The position numbers and the translations under genes were made by a program. Under the pieces are notes generated by a model, which saw only the letters and a program-made list of their open reading frames with translations, was not told where the DNA came from and did not search any database. From Beta vulgaris subsp. vulgaris (Eukaryota; Streptophyta; Magnoliopsida; Caryophyllales; Amaranthaceae), in assembly GCF_026745355.1 (NCBI RefSeq), contig NC_079206.1, positions 13,201,779-13,265,778 of the forward strand: a stretch of DNA of 64,000 nucleotides. Reading direction: 5' to 3'. This document shows positions 10,799-21,541 of this stretch, one piece after another; the first letter of the stretch is position 1; the number at the start of each line of letters is the position of its first letter.

Positions 10799-11310
10799 AC
10801 AAGATGACAAGGATTTTTTGGGAAGGAACAAGATGACATGGATTTTTTTGGGAAGGAACAAGATGAAAAGGATTTTTTGGGGAAGGAACAAGACACCACT
10901 TCGACGACCTGTGTTGCTACCGGAGCCGCCATTCCTTGTGGGGTGGCTGGCACCTCGGAGAGGAGGATGGTGCCCTTATTGGAAAGAGGCATGGGAAGCA
11001 TGTTGTGAAAAAACGGTCGATGATGCTAGGTTGCCCAAATTGACCCCCAAACATCGAGTCTTGGTCGGTAAGGGGCATGCTTCCTCGAAAGCCGCGCAAG
11101 CGGTCGGTAGGGAGGCTTGTTCTCGAAAGCCTTGGCGAGTCAGTAGGGGGCTTGTCCGTTGACGGTACTAGGTTGCCCAAGTTGCCTTCTTGAAAGCCGG
11201 TTCTCGGTAAGTAAGGGGCTTGCCTTTCGAAAGCCGCGCAAGCGATACGTAACGAGCCGACCTTCTGAAAGCCATTCTCTGAGTAAGTAAGGGGCTTGCT
11301 CACCCGCGTT
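10799..11310. other. GC-rich block with imperfect internal repeats, origin unknown
   Basis: 10799-10892 contains three units of AAGGATTTTTTGGGAAGGAA type, about 31 bp apart. 11020-11310 contains loosely repeated phrases (CTAGGTTGCCCAA, GTAAGGGGCTTGC, GAAAGCCGCGCAAGCG). Composition differs from the AT-rich flanks. Open frames cross it on both strands but none resembles a known family. It may be the remains of an LTR element or a repeat-rich internal region; I cannot name it. Confidence 0.5.
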
Positions 11311-11389
11311 AGGATCCCCAGAACACGAGTTTGTGGCTTTTATATCAGTGAATTAATGACATCTCTAATTTAGTGACATAAACTTTTTT

Positions 11390-11735
11390 CTCCCTCCGTC
11401 CCATAATATGGTACTTGTATTCTTTTTGGGTGTTTCAAAATATTGTGCCTATTTTTTTTTCAATATGTTTGGACTAAATTATCCTTTATTTCTACATAAA
11501 ATTTTCCAAAATACCCCTACCTTTCTTTTAAAATATGTGTCCCTATTTATTGTTTTACACCATTCCAAGGAACTTTTATGCTCTTTCATTTTATTTTAAA
11601 GAAAAAAAGAAAAAAAACTAGTTCCAAGACAAAAATACCCAATAAACATTTACTTAAATATATGTTTATGTGAAATCCTAAAATTCCTTCCATTTTCCTT
11701 AATTATTGTGAAAAATGAGATAGTTTATGTCACTA
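11390..11735. mobile_element. Stowaway-like MITE remnant
   Basis: CTCCCTCCGTCCCATAATAT at 11391 is the classic start of plant Stowaway-type MITEs, but no matching right end was found. The stretch is bounded by inverted copies of AGTGACATAAACT (about 11370 and 11722), which may belong to another, larger element. AT-rich interior, no gene. Confidence 0.45.
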
Positions 11736-11799
11736 AGGCTATTTTTAGTTCACCTGAAATTTTATGATCTGAACTTACACTAGGGGAAAAAATCAAAAG

Positions 11800-11868
11800 G
11801 GCTGCGCAAGTAGGGCTGCGCATTTAAAAGCGCAGCCCTTCTGTAGGTGAAGGGCTGCGCTTTTTTAA
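11800..11868. repeat. CACTA left subterminal repeats
   Basis: Four copies of the GGGCTGCGC core within about 70 bp, some inverted (GCGCAGCCCTT). They can form hairpins. Matching units line the right end. Confidence 0.85.
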
Positions 11869-12700
11869 GTGAACATAGGGAGGAATTACGTGTATTGCAT
11901 CACGTACCAGATGTCCATCCTTATTTAAGTGAACATATGGAGGAATTACGTGTTAGCAATCCTGGAAAAGGAGTGAGGGCATTGACGCAAATGCATAACA
12001 AGACTTTCATTGATTGGTTTCATAAACGAGTACTCAATGATTTGGATGAAAGTGTTCCTGAAACAGTCAAGTGGTTAGCATTTGGTCCTCGTGAAGCTGT
12101 ACGCTCTTATGAGGGTTATGATATTAATGGGTATACTTTTGGACTGAACGTCAAGATCTCAAGTCAAGATCGCAACAAAATAGTGGTGTTTCACTTGTGG
12201 CGTCGTCTACACAATATGCAAGCTCGAAAGATAAGTCGCCTGTACATGCTGAAAGCAACTATATGGGCGAATACAAGAAATCTGGGAGCTGGACTACTGT
12301 ACTTTTAATATTTGCCTCTTGTGTTGCACGTGGGTTGACAATAATCGCGTTGTGTAAGAAACGATGATCCTTGCGGTTTCACCCTTGTTGACCTTAGTCG
12401 TTTACGTGAAATTGAGGAGCCATTTGTAATTGCATCACAAGTGAAGCAAGTATTTTTTGTAACTGATCCTGCTGATCATAAGTGGTGAATTGTTGTACCT
12501 GGTAAAAGGAGTATCCTCGGTATTGGTGATGTTGATAATGAGGAAGAATATGATGCATTTGAGGACCTCCCACCCTTTACCTATCCTGAAATTCGTGTGG
12601 AAGATGATGTAAATATGTCGGAGAATTATATGCGTGTAGATCACACGGAAGGGATACATGTACATGAGGATCCTAAGAAAGGCGGAAGCTCAATAATCAT
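11850..12700 (+). pseudogene. CACTA transposase, C-terminal remnant (DUF4218/DUF4216-type)
   Basis: The frame 11847-12308 contains VHPYLSEHMEELRV, MHNKTFIDWFHKRV, ETVKWLAFGP, SYEGYDINGYTF and SQDRNKIVV, the typical end of plant CACTA transposases (H-N-x-x-F x-x-W-F; L-A-x-G-P; Y-x-G-Y-D-I-N-G-Y-x-F). Past frameshifts, 12330-12480 reads CVARGL/WVDN, FTLVDLSRL and EEPFVIASQVKQVFFVTDP, the DUF4216 signature. A 27-bp phrase encoding LSEH(R/M)EELRV is duplicated at 11868 and 11928. The join to the subterminal repeats at about 11860 marks a deletion that removed the catalytic part. Confidence 0.85.
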
Positions 12701-12724
12701 GAGACATAAACTCAGGTGTGATTT

Positions 12725-14865
12725 ATTTTGGCCTTTTCGCTCCCAAAATGTACTTATGAAGTGATTTAACCCAAATTCTTTTTGAACATGATTATATGAT
12801 GTATAATGTAACTAGTATGTAGATTTTTAGGCTTTAATTTCTTGTTGGTTGCATTTCGGGAACGAAAAGGCCATTTCCGGCCTATTTGGCCTATTTTGGC
12901 CTTTTCGCTCCCAAATGTACTTATGAAGTGATTTAACCTCAAATTTTTTTTAACATGATTATATGATGTATAATGTAACTAGCATGTAGATTTTGGGCGT
13001 TAATTTTTGTTGGTTGCATTTGGGAAGAAAAGCCATTTCCGGCCTATTTTGGCCTATTTTGGCCTTTTCGCTCCCAAATGTATTATGAAGTGATTTAACC
13101 CCAAATTCTTCTTTGAACATGATTATATGAGATATATATAACTAGTGTGTAGATTTTAGGCTTTAATTTTTGTTGGTTGCATTTTGGGAACGAAAAGGCC
13201 ATTTCCGGCCTATTTTGGCTATTTTGGCCTTTTCGCTCCCAAAATGTACTTATGAAGTGATTTAACCCCAAATTCTTTTTGAACATGATTATATGATGTA
13301 TAATGTAACTAGTATGTAGATTTTTAGCTTTAATTTTTGTTGGTTGCATTTGGGAACGAAAAGGCCATTTCCGGCCTATTTGGCTATTTTGGCCTTTTCG
13401 CTCCCAAAATGTACTTATGAAGTGATTTAACCCAAATTCTTTTTGAACATGATTATATGATGTATAATGTAACTAGTATGTAGATTTTAGGCTTTAATTT
13501 TTGTTGGTTGCATTTGGGAACGAAAAGGCCATTTCCGGCCTATTTTGGCCTTTTCCAAATGTACTTATGAAGTGATTTAACCCCAAATTCTCTTTGAACA
13601 TGATTATATGAGATATATTATACTAGTTGTAGATTTTAGGCTTTAATTTTTGTTGGTTGCATTTGGGAACGAAAAGGCCATTTCCGGCCTATTTGGTATT
13701 TGGCCTTTTCGCTCCCAAATGTACTTATGAAGTGATTTAACCCAAATTCTTTTTAACATGATTATATGATGTATAATTAACTAGTATGTAGATTTTAGGC
13801 TTTAATTTTTGTTGGTTGCATTTGGGAACGAAAAGGCCATTTCGGCCTTTTTGGCTTTTTTGGCCTTTTCGCTCCCAAAATGTACTTATGAAGTGATTTA
13901 ACCCAAATTCTTTTTGAACATGATTATATGATGTATAATGTAACTAGTATGTTAGATTTTAGGCTTTAATTTTTGTTGGTTGCATTTGGGAACGAAAAGG
14001 CCATTTCCGGCCTATTTTGGCCTATTTTGGCCTTTTCGCTCCCAAAATGTACTTATGAAGTGATTTAACCCAAATTTTTTTGAACATGATTATATGATGT
14101 ATAATGTAACTAGTATGTAGATTTTTAGGCTTTAATTTTTGTTGGTTGCATTTGGGAACGAAAAGGCCATTTCCGGCCTATTTTGGCCTATTTTGGCCTT
14201 TTCGCTCCCAAATGTATTATGAAGTGATTTAACCCCAAATTCTCTTTGAACATGATTATATGAGTATATTAACTAGTGTGTAGATTTTAGCTTTAATTTT
14301 TGTTGGTTGCATTTGGGAACGAAAAGGCCATTTCCGGCCATTTTGGCTATTTTGGCCTTTTCGCTCCCAAAATGTACTTATGAAGTGATTTAACCTCAAA
14401 TTCTTTTTTGAACATGATTATATGATGTATAATTAACTAGTATGTAGATTTTAAGCTTTAATTTTTGTTGGTTGCATTTTGGGAACGAAAAGGCCATTTC
14501 CGGCCTATTTTGGCTTTTTGGCCTTTTCGCTCCCAAAATGTACTTATGAAGTGATTTAACCTCAAATTTTTTTGAACATGATTATATGATGTATAATGTA
14601 ACTAGTATGTAGATTTTTAAGCTTTAATTTCTTTGTTGGTTGCATTTTGGGAACGAAAAGGCCATTTCCGGCCTATTTTGGCCTATTTTGGCCTTTTCGC
14701 TCCCAAAATGTACTTATGAAGTGATTTAACCTCAAATTCTTTTTGAACATGATTATATGATGTATAATGTAACTAGTATGTTGATTTTTAGGCTTTAATT
14801 TCTTTTTGGTTGCATTTCGGGAACGAAAAGGCCAATTCCGACCTATTTTGGCCTTTTCGCTCACC
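12725..14865. repeat. tandem array of a ~163-bp hairpin-bearing monomer (~13 copies)
   Basis: GGCCTTTTCGCTCCCAAA recurs at about 12729, 12899, 13061, 13227, 13390, 13551, 13701, 13862, 14029, 14195, 14355, 14519 and 14689, giving a spacing of 150-170 bp. Each monomer contains an inverted repeat, GGGAACGAAAAGGCC and GGCCTTTTCGCTCCC, around a short loop with CCGGCC, followed by TACTTATGAAGTGATTTAAC and TGATTATATGATGTATAATG. Short frames crossing it are repeat artefacts. A smaller array of the same unit lies at 18540-19185. Confidence 0.95.
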
Positions 14866-15262
14866 GTGCACACCCCTCCCCCCGCCACCCCCCTCCCCCT
14901 TGCTGCCAACCCTCCTCCCCCCCTGCAGACCCTGCACACACCCCCCCTCCCCCCACCTGCTGCCCCCCCCCTTCCCCAGCTGCCCTGCCCCCCCTCCCTG
15001 CACCCCCCTTCCCCCCCCTACAGAACCTGCACCAACCCACCCCTTCCCCCTTCCCCCACCTGCTGCCCCCCTGCTGCCCCCCTTCCCCACCTGCTGCCCC
15101 CCCTTCCCCCCTGCACCCCCTTCCCCCCTGCAGAACCTGCACAACCCCCCACCCCTTCCCCCCTTCCCCCACCTGCTGCCCCCCTTCCCCCACCTGCTGC
15201 CCCCCCCTTCCCCACCTGCTGCCCCCTGCACCCTCTTCCCCCCCCCCCCCACTGCCCACCTT
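14866..15262. repeat. C-rich (G-rich on minus) low-complexity tract
   Basis: About 400 bp almost free of G on the plus strand, made of CCCC runs and units such as CACCTGCTGCCCCC, CCCTTCCCC and TGCAGAACCTGCAC. It abuts the last 163-bp monomer and lies just before the Ptta/Ulp1 gene. All frames here are proline-rich (plus) or glycine-rich (minus) artefacts. The minus strand has many G-runs able to form quadruplex structures. It may sit in the promoter or leader of the downstream gene. Confidence 0.9.
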
Positions 15263-15341
15263 ACCCCCACCATACTAGTTACATTTTTAATTTGCCAATT
15301 TTATTTTAATTAATTCGTATTTTTTTTACCATTTCAGGGAC

Positions 15342-18300
15342 ATGGAGGATGTGCATACGGATACGAGTGCGGAACACACTACCGAGGATGAGTCTTTCGA
15401 TCACAAAAAGGAACAACGACAAATGGTTATGGCTCGACGTGAAGAAAAAGGTATACAAGCGTCAATTGCAAGTAAGAACTTGCAGACGAAAAAGAGGAAA
15501 GGAAGGGGACCTACAAAGTCACTAGGGAAACCCACCCTAATGACTTTGGAGTACGATCAATTGGGGCAACCTTGTGGAAAATGGCGTCAAAAGTATGCCA
15601 TGCAAATTGGGATTTGCATGCATAAGCTCTCCATTCTCCATTCATGGAAAGAGGTCCCCGAGTCTTTGAAAAAGATGATTTGGGAAGATACTATGGTAAG
15701 ATTCGCGTATAATTATTTAGAATTTTAACACTTTGGTTAAATATACTATGTAATATTGACTAATTTGTGAAATGCGTTCTTTGTAGAATCAATTCCATAT
15801 TCCAAACGATGAAGCGAAGAAGAATTTGTTTCTATCCGCAGTTGCCCAAAGGTTCCGAGACTTCAAGGCCAAGCTAGTGTCGGGGTGGATCACGAAGCGG
15901 AGAAAAGTCGGGGGAACAAAGAAGAAGAAAATCTACGACGGGGAAGCAACACCTTCTTCTGAGGCTTCACATGACACATCATTCGAGGATCCCTCCAAGC
16001 TTCCATATCAGATATGGAGGCATATCACAGCTGAGCAGTGGCATGCATTTGTTGCACAAAAAACAACTACCCCAGAAGTTGTTGTAAGAATTTTTTACTA
16101 GCTAAGATTTAATACTTCAGATCCAATATTATATAACACCATATCTAACCTTTGTTTATATTTGTGTGTTTCAGGCAATTCGTGAGAAAAATAGCGCGAA
16201 TGCAAAATCTAGGAAGCACTACACCATCTGGGTGCTCATTCGTATGGTCAGGCGAGAGAATCGTGGATGTATGACCATTACCCCACGATTGCGTCGACCA
16301 CACGACAATCGGGCACTAGCTCTACGACGACAGCTGCACAGCGGCAACCAGATAGAGTGCTCGATTGGTGGTGTTCCATGCATGGGGTTGATGCAAAGGG
16401 ACAGAGAGTCATACCTGATCCCGGAACAAAACAGATAGCTAATGCCATTGTAAGTACATATTATAAGTTATTGATAAGGTTTACATAATAATATAACTTC
16501 TGCGCTCACGAGTATTTTCTCTTTATCATTTATGCAGATTGGCTTGAAGGAAAAGGAGGCAGCTGGTGAGTTCACTCCTAGAGGACAAGTTGATGCCTTA
16601 CACGAGACTCTAGGACGGGACCAGTATGGACGTGTGAGGGGCGTAGGAGGTGTCCGCCTCGGGGTGAGAAAGGTGTATGGTGATCAATACACCTCTACGT
16701 CCAGATCCACTACCTCCAGTGTCAATTCATCACCTTCCATAGATGTGGAGGCTATGAAAGCCGAACTTCGGGAGGAGCTCAGAGCGGAGATGACTCAGAA
16801 TTTCAACGCCATTTTGGCGCAGATGGGCTTACCGACTTTTGGTGCTTTCACGCAGGGCAATGTTCCTATGCAGCCTGTTCCTACGCAGCCTGTTCCTACG
16901 CAGCCTCGTCCACAACCGGAGTTAACGGTAATTGTTTAATATCACAACTATTGTTCTTAAATATGTTGTTTCATAGACTAACCTTGAATAGAGTTTTTTT
17001 TTAAAGGAAGAGACACCATGTGAGCTATGTAATCAAGGAGATGGTCATGGTAGATTCATTATCGTGGCTTATGGATCTGTACAGCCCCCTAGGGACCGGC
17101 CACTATTGCACAACCAGCCAGTAGCTGATATTCACTATGTGGTCAGCGTTGAAGACATTGTGCCGGTTTCGAAGCATTTCCTCTTCCGCTGCCGAATGCA
17201 GAGTTGGTCTACAGTTATTGTCTGATTCCATTGGCAGTTATATTCTATGGCCGCGTGCATTGGTGCGGTTAGCATATCAGGTACAATCTCTAACATAAGT
17301 TATATACATAGTTTTTCTTTTATAGTTCCTATATATGATTGTCAGTAATATCTTTTAATTTAACTAATTACTAGGGTTCGGGGAAGGCCGACAGGAAGGG
17401 AAAGAAGGAGCTTCACCTCAGGGAGGCCGACGTGCCCAAGTGGGAACGAATTCTTCGGCAAAGTATCCACTCATTACGGATATGGAGGTGGTGCAACGCC
17501 TTACTAAACCGTGCTTCTGGCTACATGAGTGCATTAGCGATGCAGCCATGAAGCAATGATTGAGATTAAGTTGTCGCACCACCAATTCCACTACATTGAT
17601 GAGGAAACATCGACCTTCATTTCTAAGGATGATATTAAAGAATTCTTACTTGGGGAAGAGTTGAATGTTTCCATGATACAAACATTCATGAGGTAATACT
17701 TTATTAATTAAGTAGTATTCAATCCAACTAATAATAACTTCCATAATAAGTAAGTTTTTTATTTTATCAATATGAATTCTCAGGCTATTATACAATGATG
17801 TGAGGCGATCTAGTCAGCCAATCTTTGGTTGGTTATGTCCAAGCTTTGTACGAGATGACAGTTGCGTACAAAACGAAAAAGAGGTGAAAGTATATCTCAA
17901 GGATTCTTTGAACGCATGTTCTCGTCTTGGATATAAGATCGTTCTTCTTCCTTACATTGAATCGTATGCTTCTTAAACTGACTTTTTAATTAATTAAATT
18001 GACCTATTAGTTGTTCTACGATAACAATAACATTATTTTTATTGTTGTAGGAACCATTGGACACTCATTGCAATATGTGTGTCAAGTAACGAAGTCTACC
18101 ACTTTGATTCTTTGCGTAAAGGAACAATACGGTCCTTACTAGTCAAATCATTGTTAAATAGGTAGCCTAATCGAAACTATATATGCACACTTAGCTTATT
18201 AAATATTAAATGTACATCTAATCTTATAATAATGTGTATTGATGTAGTGTGATGAAGAAGATTACTTCATCTGGACTTCGACAAGGAAAAGCTCCTGTTT

Positions 18301-19371
18301 GGTATTTAGTCGAGGTAACATGTAATATTTTTTGCATCCTTTTATACAAACACATAATACACATATAACATGTCATTTATTGCATCTTTGGTGAATTTTA
18401 GTGTCCGGTACAAGAAGGTGGACTTGCGTGTGGGTATTACGTCATGAGGTTCATGCTCGATATCGTCAACTATTGCAAAGATGTTGTTGATCTTCGAAAG
18501 GTATGTAACTTTTAGGTTTCCAATTGTTGTTTGTTGTATTTCCGGCCTATTTTAGCCTTTTCGCTCCCAAAATGTAGTTATGATGTGATTTAACCTCAAA
18601 TTCTCTTTGAACATGATTATATGAGGCATATTATAACTAGTATGTAGATTCTTAGGCTTTAATTTGTTTGTTGGTTGCATTTTGGGAACGAAAAGGCCAT
18701 TTCCGGCCTATTTTGGGCTATTTTGGCCTTTTCGCTCCCAAAATGTACTTATGAAGTGATTTAACCTCAAATTCTCTTTGAACATGATTATATGAGGCAT
18801 ATTATAACTAGTATGTAGATTCTTAGGCTTTAATTTTTGTTGGTTGCATTTCGGGAACGAAAAGGCCATTTCCGGCCTATTTTGGCTTTTTGGCCTTTTC
18901 GCTCCCAAAATGTACTTATGAAGTGATTTAACCCCAAATTCTCTTTGAATATGATTATATGAGGCATATTATAACTAGTATGTAGATTCTTAGGCTTTAA
19001 TTTGTTCTTGATTGCATTTCGGGAACGAAAAGGCCATTTCCGGCCTATTTTGGCCTTTTCGCTCCCAAAATGTAGTTATGAAGTGATTTAACCTCAAATT
19101 CTCTTTGAACATGATTATATGAGATATACTATAACTAGTGTATAGACTTTTAGGCTTGCATTTGATTTTGATTCCATTTCGGGAAGATATATGTCATTTT
19201 TAGAAGTACTAACTACGGTAAAATGATTGACTTTTTTATATGTTTATTCCTTGGTTGTTTTGCAAGGTTTATGCTAGTTCCATACCACGTTTGAGGAACT
19301 TCACCAAAGAAGAAATTGACGAAGTTCGGGATAAGTTGGTGTCCCACATTACCGATGATTGCATAGGATGA
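15342..19371 (+). CDS. CACTA accessory gene: Ptta/En/Spm-type region plus Ulp1 (C48) protease
   Basis: Multi-exon. Exons read by GT-AG: 15342-15695, 15787-16083, 16175-16449, 16538-16927, from 17007, about 17376-17692, 17784-17963, 18051-18162, about 18247-18315, 18401-18499 and 19267-19371. The first four resemble the Ptta/En/Spm plant transposase family (GRGPTKSLGKP; QFHIPNDEAKKNLF; AHSYGQARES in one frame of exon 3; LREELRAEM coiled coil). Exons from 17376 form a Ulp1-like cysteine protease: NHWTLIAIC with the His codon at 18055, VYHFDSL with the Asp at 18106, and EGGLACGYYVMRF with the Cys at 18429, so the triad is intact. Ulp1 enzymes cleave SUMO; the substrate here is unknown. An in-frame stop near 17221 and an unclear exon near 17280-17560 make integrity uncertain. 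Confidence 0.78.
18540..19185. repeat. second array of the ~163-bp CACTA monomer (~4 copies) in an intron
   Basis: The hairpin-bearing unit recurs at about 18555, 18724, 18891 and 19049. The array lies between a splice donor at about 18500 (AAAG-GTATGT) and an acceptor before 19267, so it occupies the last intron of the Ulp1 gene. These copies share GAGGCATATTATAACTAGT, a variant not usual in the first array, so this array amplified separately. Confidence 0.92.
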
Positions 19372-19617
19372 GATTTTCGCTCCAACAATGTACTACTAGC
19401 TAGTTTCTATCATCCTATGTACACTTTTTACATTATTTTAATATATTTGAAGTTAATTATTACCTTTCTCCACTTGTCATATATTATCGTATTACAATTT
19501 GCATTTTTTTTCTTGGCCAAGGGAGGTTATGGGTGGGGGTGGGGCTGGTGTGTGGGTGCAGGCTGTGCTGCTGGTATGTGCAGGCTGTGTGCAAGCCAAA
19601 AAAAAAAAACTATAAAG

Positions 19618-19978
19618 TGAAGGGCTGCGCTAGTTTAAAATAGCGCAGCCCTTCTAATAAGAAGGGTTGCGCTTGTCCTTCACTAGCGCAACCCTTCTTG
19701 CTTGAAGGGTTGCCCTTCTAAAGCAAGAAGGGCTGCGCTTGTGAAGGAGGCGCAGCCCTTCTAGCAACGAAGGGTTGCGCTTTTTTCAAAAAAGCGCAGC
19801 CCTTCCATCAGAAAAGGGCTGCGCTTTTTACAAAAAAGCGCAGCCCTTCGTTGTGAAGGGCTGCGCTTCTCTAGCGCAGCCCTACTTGAATACTGAAGGG
19901 CTGCGACGGAAAGGGCTGCCCTCAAAAAGCGCAGCCCTACATGCCATTTTCAGCGCAGCCCTACTGCTTTTTTCCACT
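19618..19978. repeat. CACTA right subterminal repeats
   Basis: About 20 units of AAGGGCTGCGC or GCGCAGCCCTT in alternating orientation over 360 bp, with several perfect hairpins (for example CGCTTTTTTCAAAAAAGCG near 19780). They match the left subterminal units and mark the expected transposase-binding zone. Open frames here are artefacts. Confidence 0.9.
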
Positions 19979-20185
19979 AGTGTTATTCGATCTAAACTTA
20001 ATTTTTCTGATTTGATCTGATCTGAACTTATTTTTTTCTGATCAGATCTGATCTGAACTTATTTTTTCTAATCTGATCTGATGTGATCTGATTTACAAGA
20101 TCTTATCGTTTATAAAATATATTATTACTAATATATTATTACTTTGTAATTCATTATTATGCAATACATTATAAGATCTTATTCA

Positions 20186-21213
20186 GGGGGCGTTTGGTAA
20201 ATGAAGGGGAAAGGGAAAGGGTTTAAGAAAGAGAAACAAGGAGAATCAAAAGCCAAACCCTTTGATTAACAAGGTTGTTTGGTTACAATACATCTTTTCT
20301 TACTCTCACAAATGCTCCACCATAAATGTTCTCCCGCCCTCACCTAATAACCTCCACCACCACCTTGCTGCCGCCTCTCACAGTTGCTGCCGCCCCTCCA
20401 ATTGTTGCTGACGCTGCCCTTGCGCCTCCTCTCTTCTATCTTTTCCTTGTCCACCACCACATAAGCTCATATTTGAGGTTTTAAATGTCAAATTCGACCA
20501 TAAAAACTTCATATATGAAGTTTTCATGGCTGCATTTGACCATTTAAAACCATAATCAAAGATAAGTAAAGGTAATTCGTTGTTATTATTGCTTTTCTTT
20601 TATTTTTGAGGTGGGTTTTTTTTCCGGTATAGGGTGGTGTTTCGGTGGCTAAGATGGGAGTTTGCTTGTTTGTGTGGTTGTTTCATGTCGACGTGGTGGT
20701 TTTGTGGACTGGGGTGGTTTCGTCGTGGTGGGGTGGCAGTGGTTTCGTGTTGTTGTGATGGTTTTTTTTTGTGTTGTGTGTATTTGTGTATTTCGTAGTG
20801 CTTTGGTGGTTGCATGACTGTGGTGGGGTGGGGGTCGATGATAATTTCTTGGTGGTGGCCGGTGGGGTAAGATTCGCTGCTGTGGTGGTGGAATGTGGTG
20901 GGATGCTTGTTCGCTGGTAGTCGTGGTGGGTTAGCTGGGTGGTAATTTTGTGAAATAGTGTGGTGGTTGTGGTGGCATGATTGGTTGTTGTGGTGGTTTG
21001 ATTGGTGGTCAATAATGGGTCAACATGACCATGGAGTTAGAGGAGAGAAAGGGTAAGTGAAAACCCTTGGGGGAGATGAGGAATCAATGTAGAGGACTTT
21101 GGGGGTAACCAAGGGTAAATGGAATGATTAAATGGACAAAACAAACAACAAGTAAGGAAATTAGCTTACTTGATTCCCTTTCCCTTTCTTGTAACCCCCA
21201 ACCATACGCCCCC
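20186..21213. mobile_element. 1.03-kb non-autonomous TIR element
   Basis: Left end GGGGGCGTTTGGTAAATGAA and right end, reverse complemented, GGGGGCGTATGGTTGGGGGT; both arms continue with GGGAAAGGGAAAGG-type sequence. The flanking triplets TCA (left) and TTA (right) differ by one base, so the TSD is uncertain; GGGCGTTTGG ends are common in Harbinger-like elements. 20600-21010 is a G/T-rich zone of GGTGGT and TGTGGTGG units whose long minus-strand frames (Thr/His-rich) are artefacts. Confidence 0.65.
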
Positions 21214-21245
21214 TTATAATATTACTATTATTATTATTTTATTTC

Positions 21246-21541
21246 TATCATAAAAAATTGACAGAAATAATCTCAACTTTGACCGGCCCGCTCAAAATAA
21301 TCCGAACTTTGGGTTATTCTAGAATAATCAAAACTATTCGGGGTACCTTCTCAAAATAATCCAAACTTTTATTTTTCTTGCCTTCAATGATCCCTTTTGG
21401 GTCTATTATATATAGGATATTTAAAAGTTTGGATTATTTTGAGAACATACTCCCAATAGTTTGGATTATTCTAGAATAACCCATAGTTGGGATTATTTTG
21501 AACAAAACGATGATAGTTTGGATTATTCTTGTCAATTTTTT
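21246..21541. mobile_element. foldback MITE with AATAATCCAAACT repeats
   Basis: Inverted ends AAAAATTGACAGAAATAATC (left) and, on the other strand, AAAAATTGACAAGAATAATC (right). The arms carry repeated AATAATCCAAACTTT and AGTTTGGATTATTTTGAG units, so the whole element can fold on itself. Two further direct copies of CCAAACTATTGGGAGTATGT follow to about 21620, perhaps slippage duplications. TSD not resolved. Confidence 0.65.

Larger units (their letters stand above)
11778..19982 (+). mobile_element. 8.2-kb CACTA (En/Spm) element, internally deleted
   Basis: Ends CACTAGGGGAAAAAA (left) and, reverse complemented from the right, CACTAGTGGAAAAAA; TSD TTA at 11775-11777 and 19983-19985. The left subterminal zone (11800-11868) and right zone (19618-19978) carry many AGGGCTGCGC units in both orientations, as expected for transposase-binding subterminal repeats. 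Inside, in order: the C-terminal end of a CACTA transposase, a 163-bp tandem array, a C-rich tract and a Ptta plus Ulp1 protease gene. The catalytic core of the transposase is absent, so the copy would need an enzyme in trans. Confidence 0.95.

Noticed and set aside
10722..11303. Open frames of 146 (+) and 128 (-) residues as a possible gene
   Set aside because: They overlap on opposite strands across an imperfect repeat and show no recognisable domain or splice structure.
14788..15313. Long proline-rich (plus) and glycine-rich (minus) open frames
   Set aside because: Products of the C-rich low-complexity tract; open in several frames and both strands at once, with no domain.
19775..20020. 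Plus-strand 81-residue frame
   Set aside because: Made from the AGGGCTGCGC subterminal repeats of the CACTA element and crosses its end.
20600..21012. Thr/His-rich minus-strand frames
   Set aside because: G/T-rich low-complexity DNA inside a TIR element; no start context or family.
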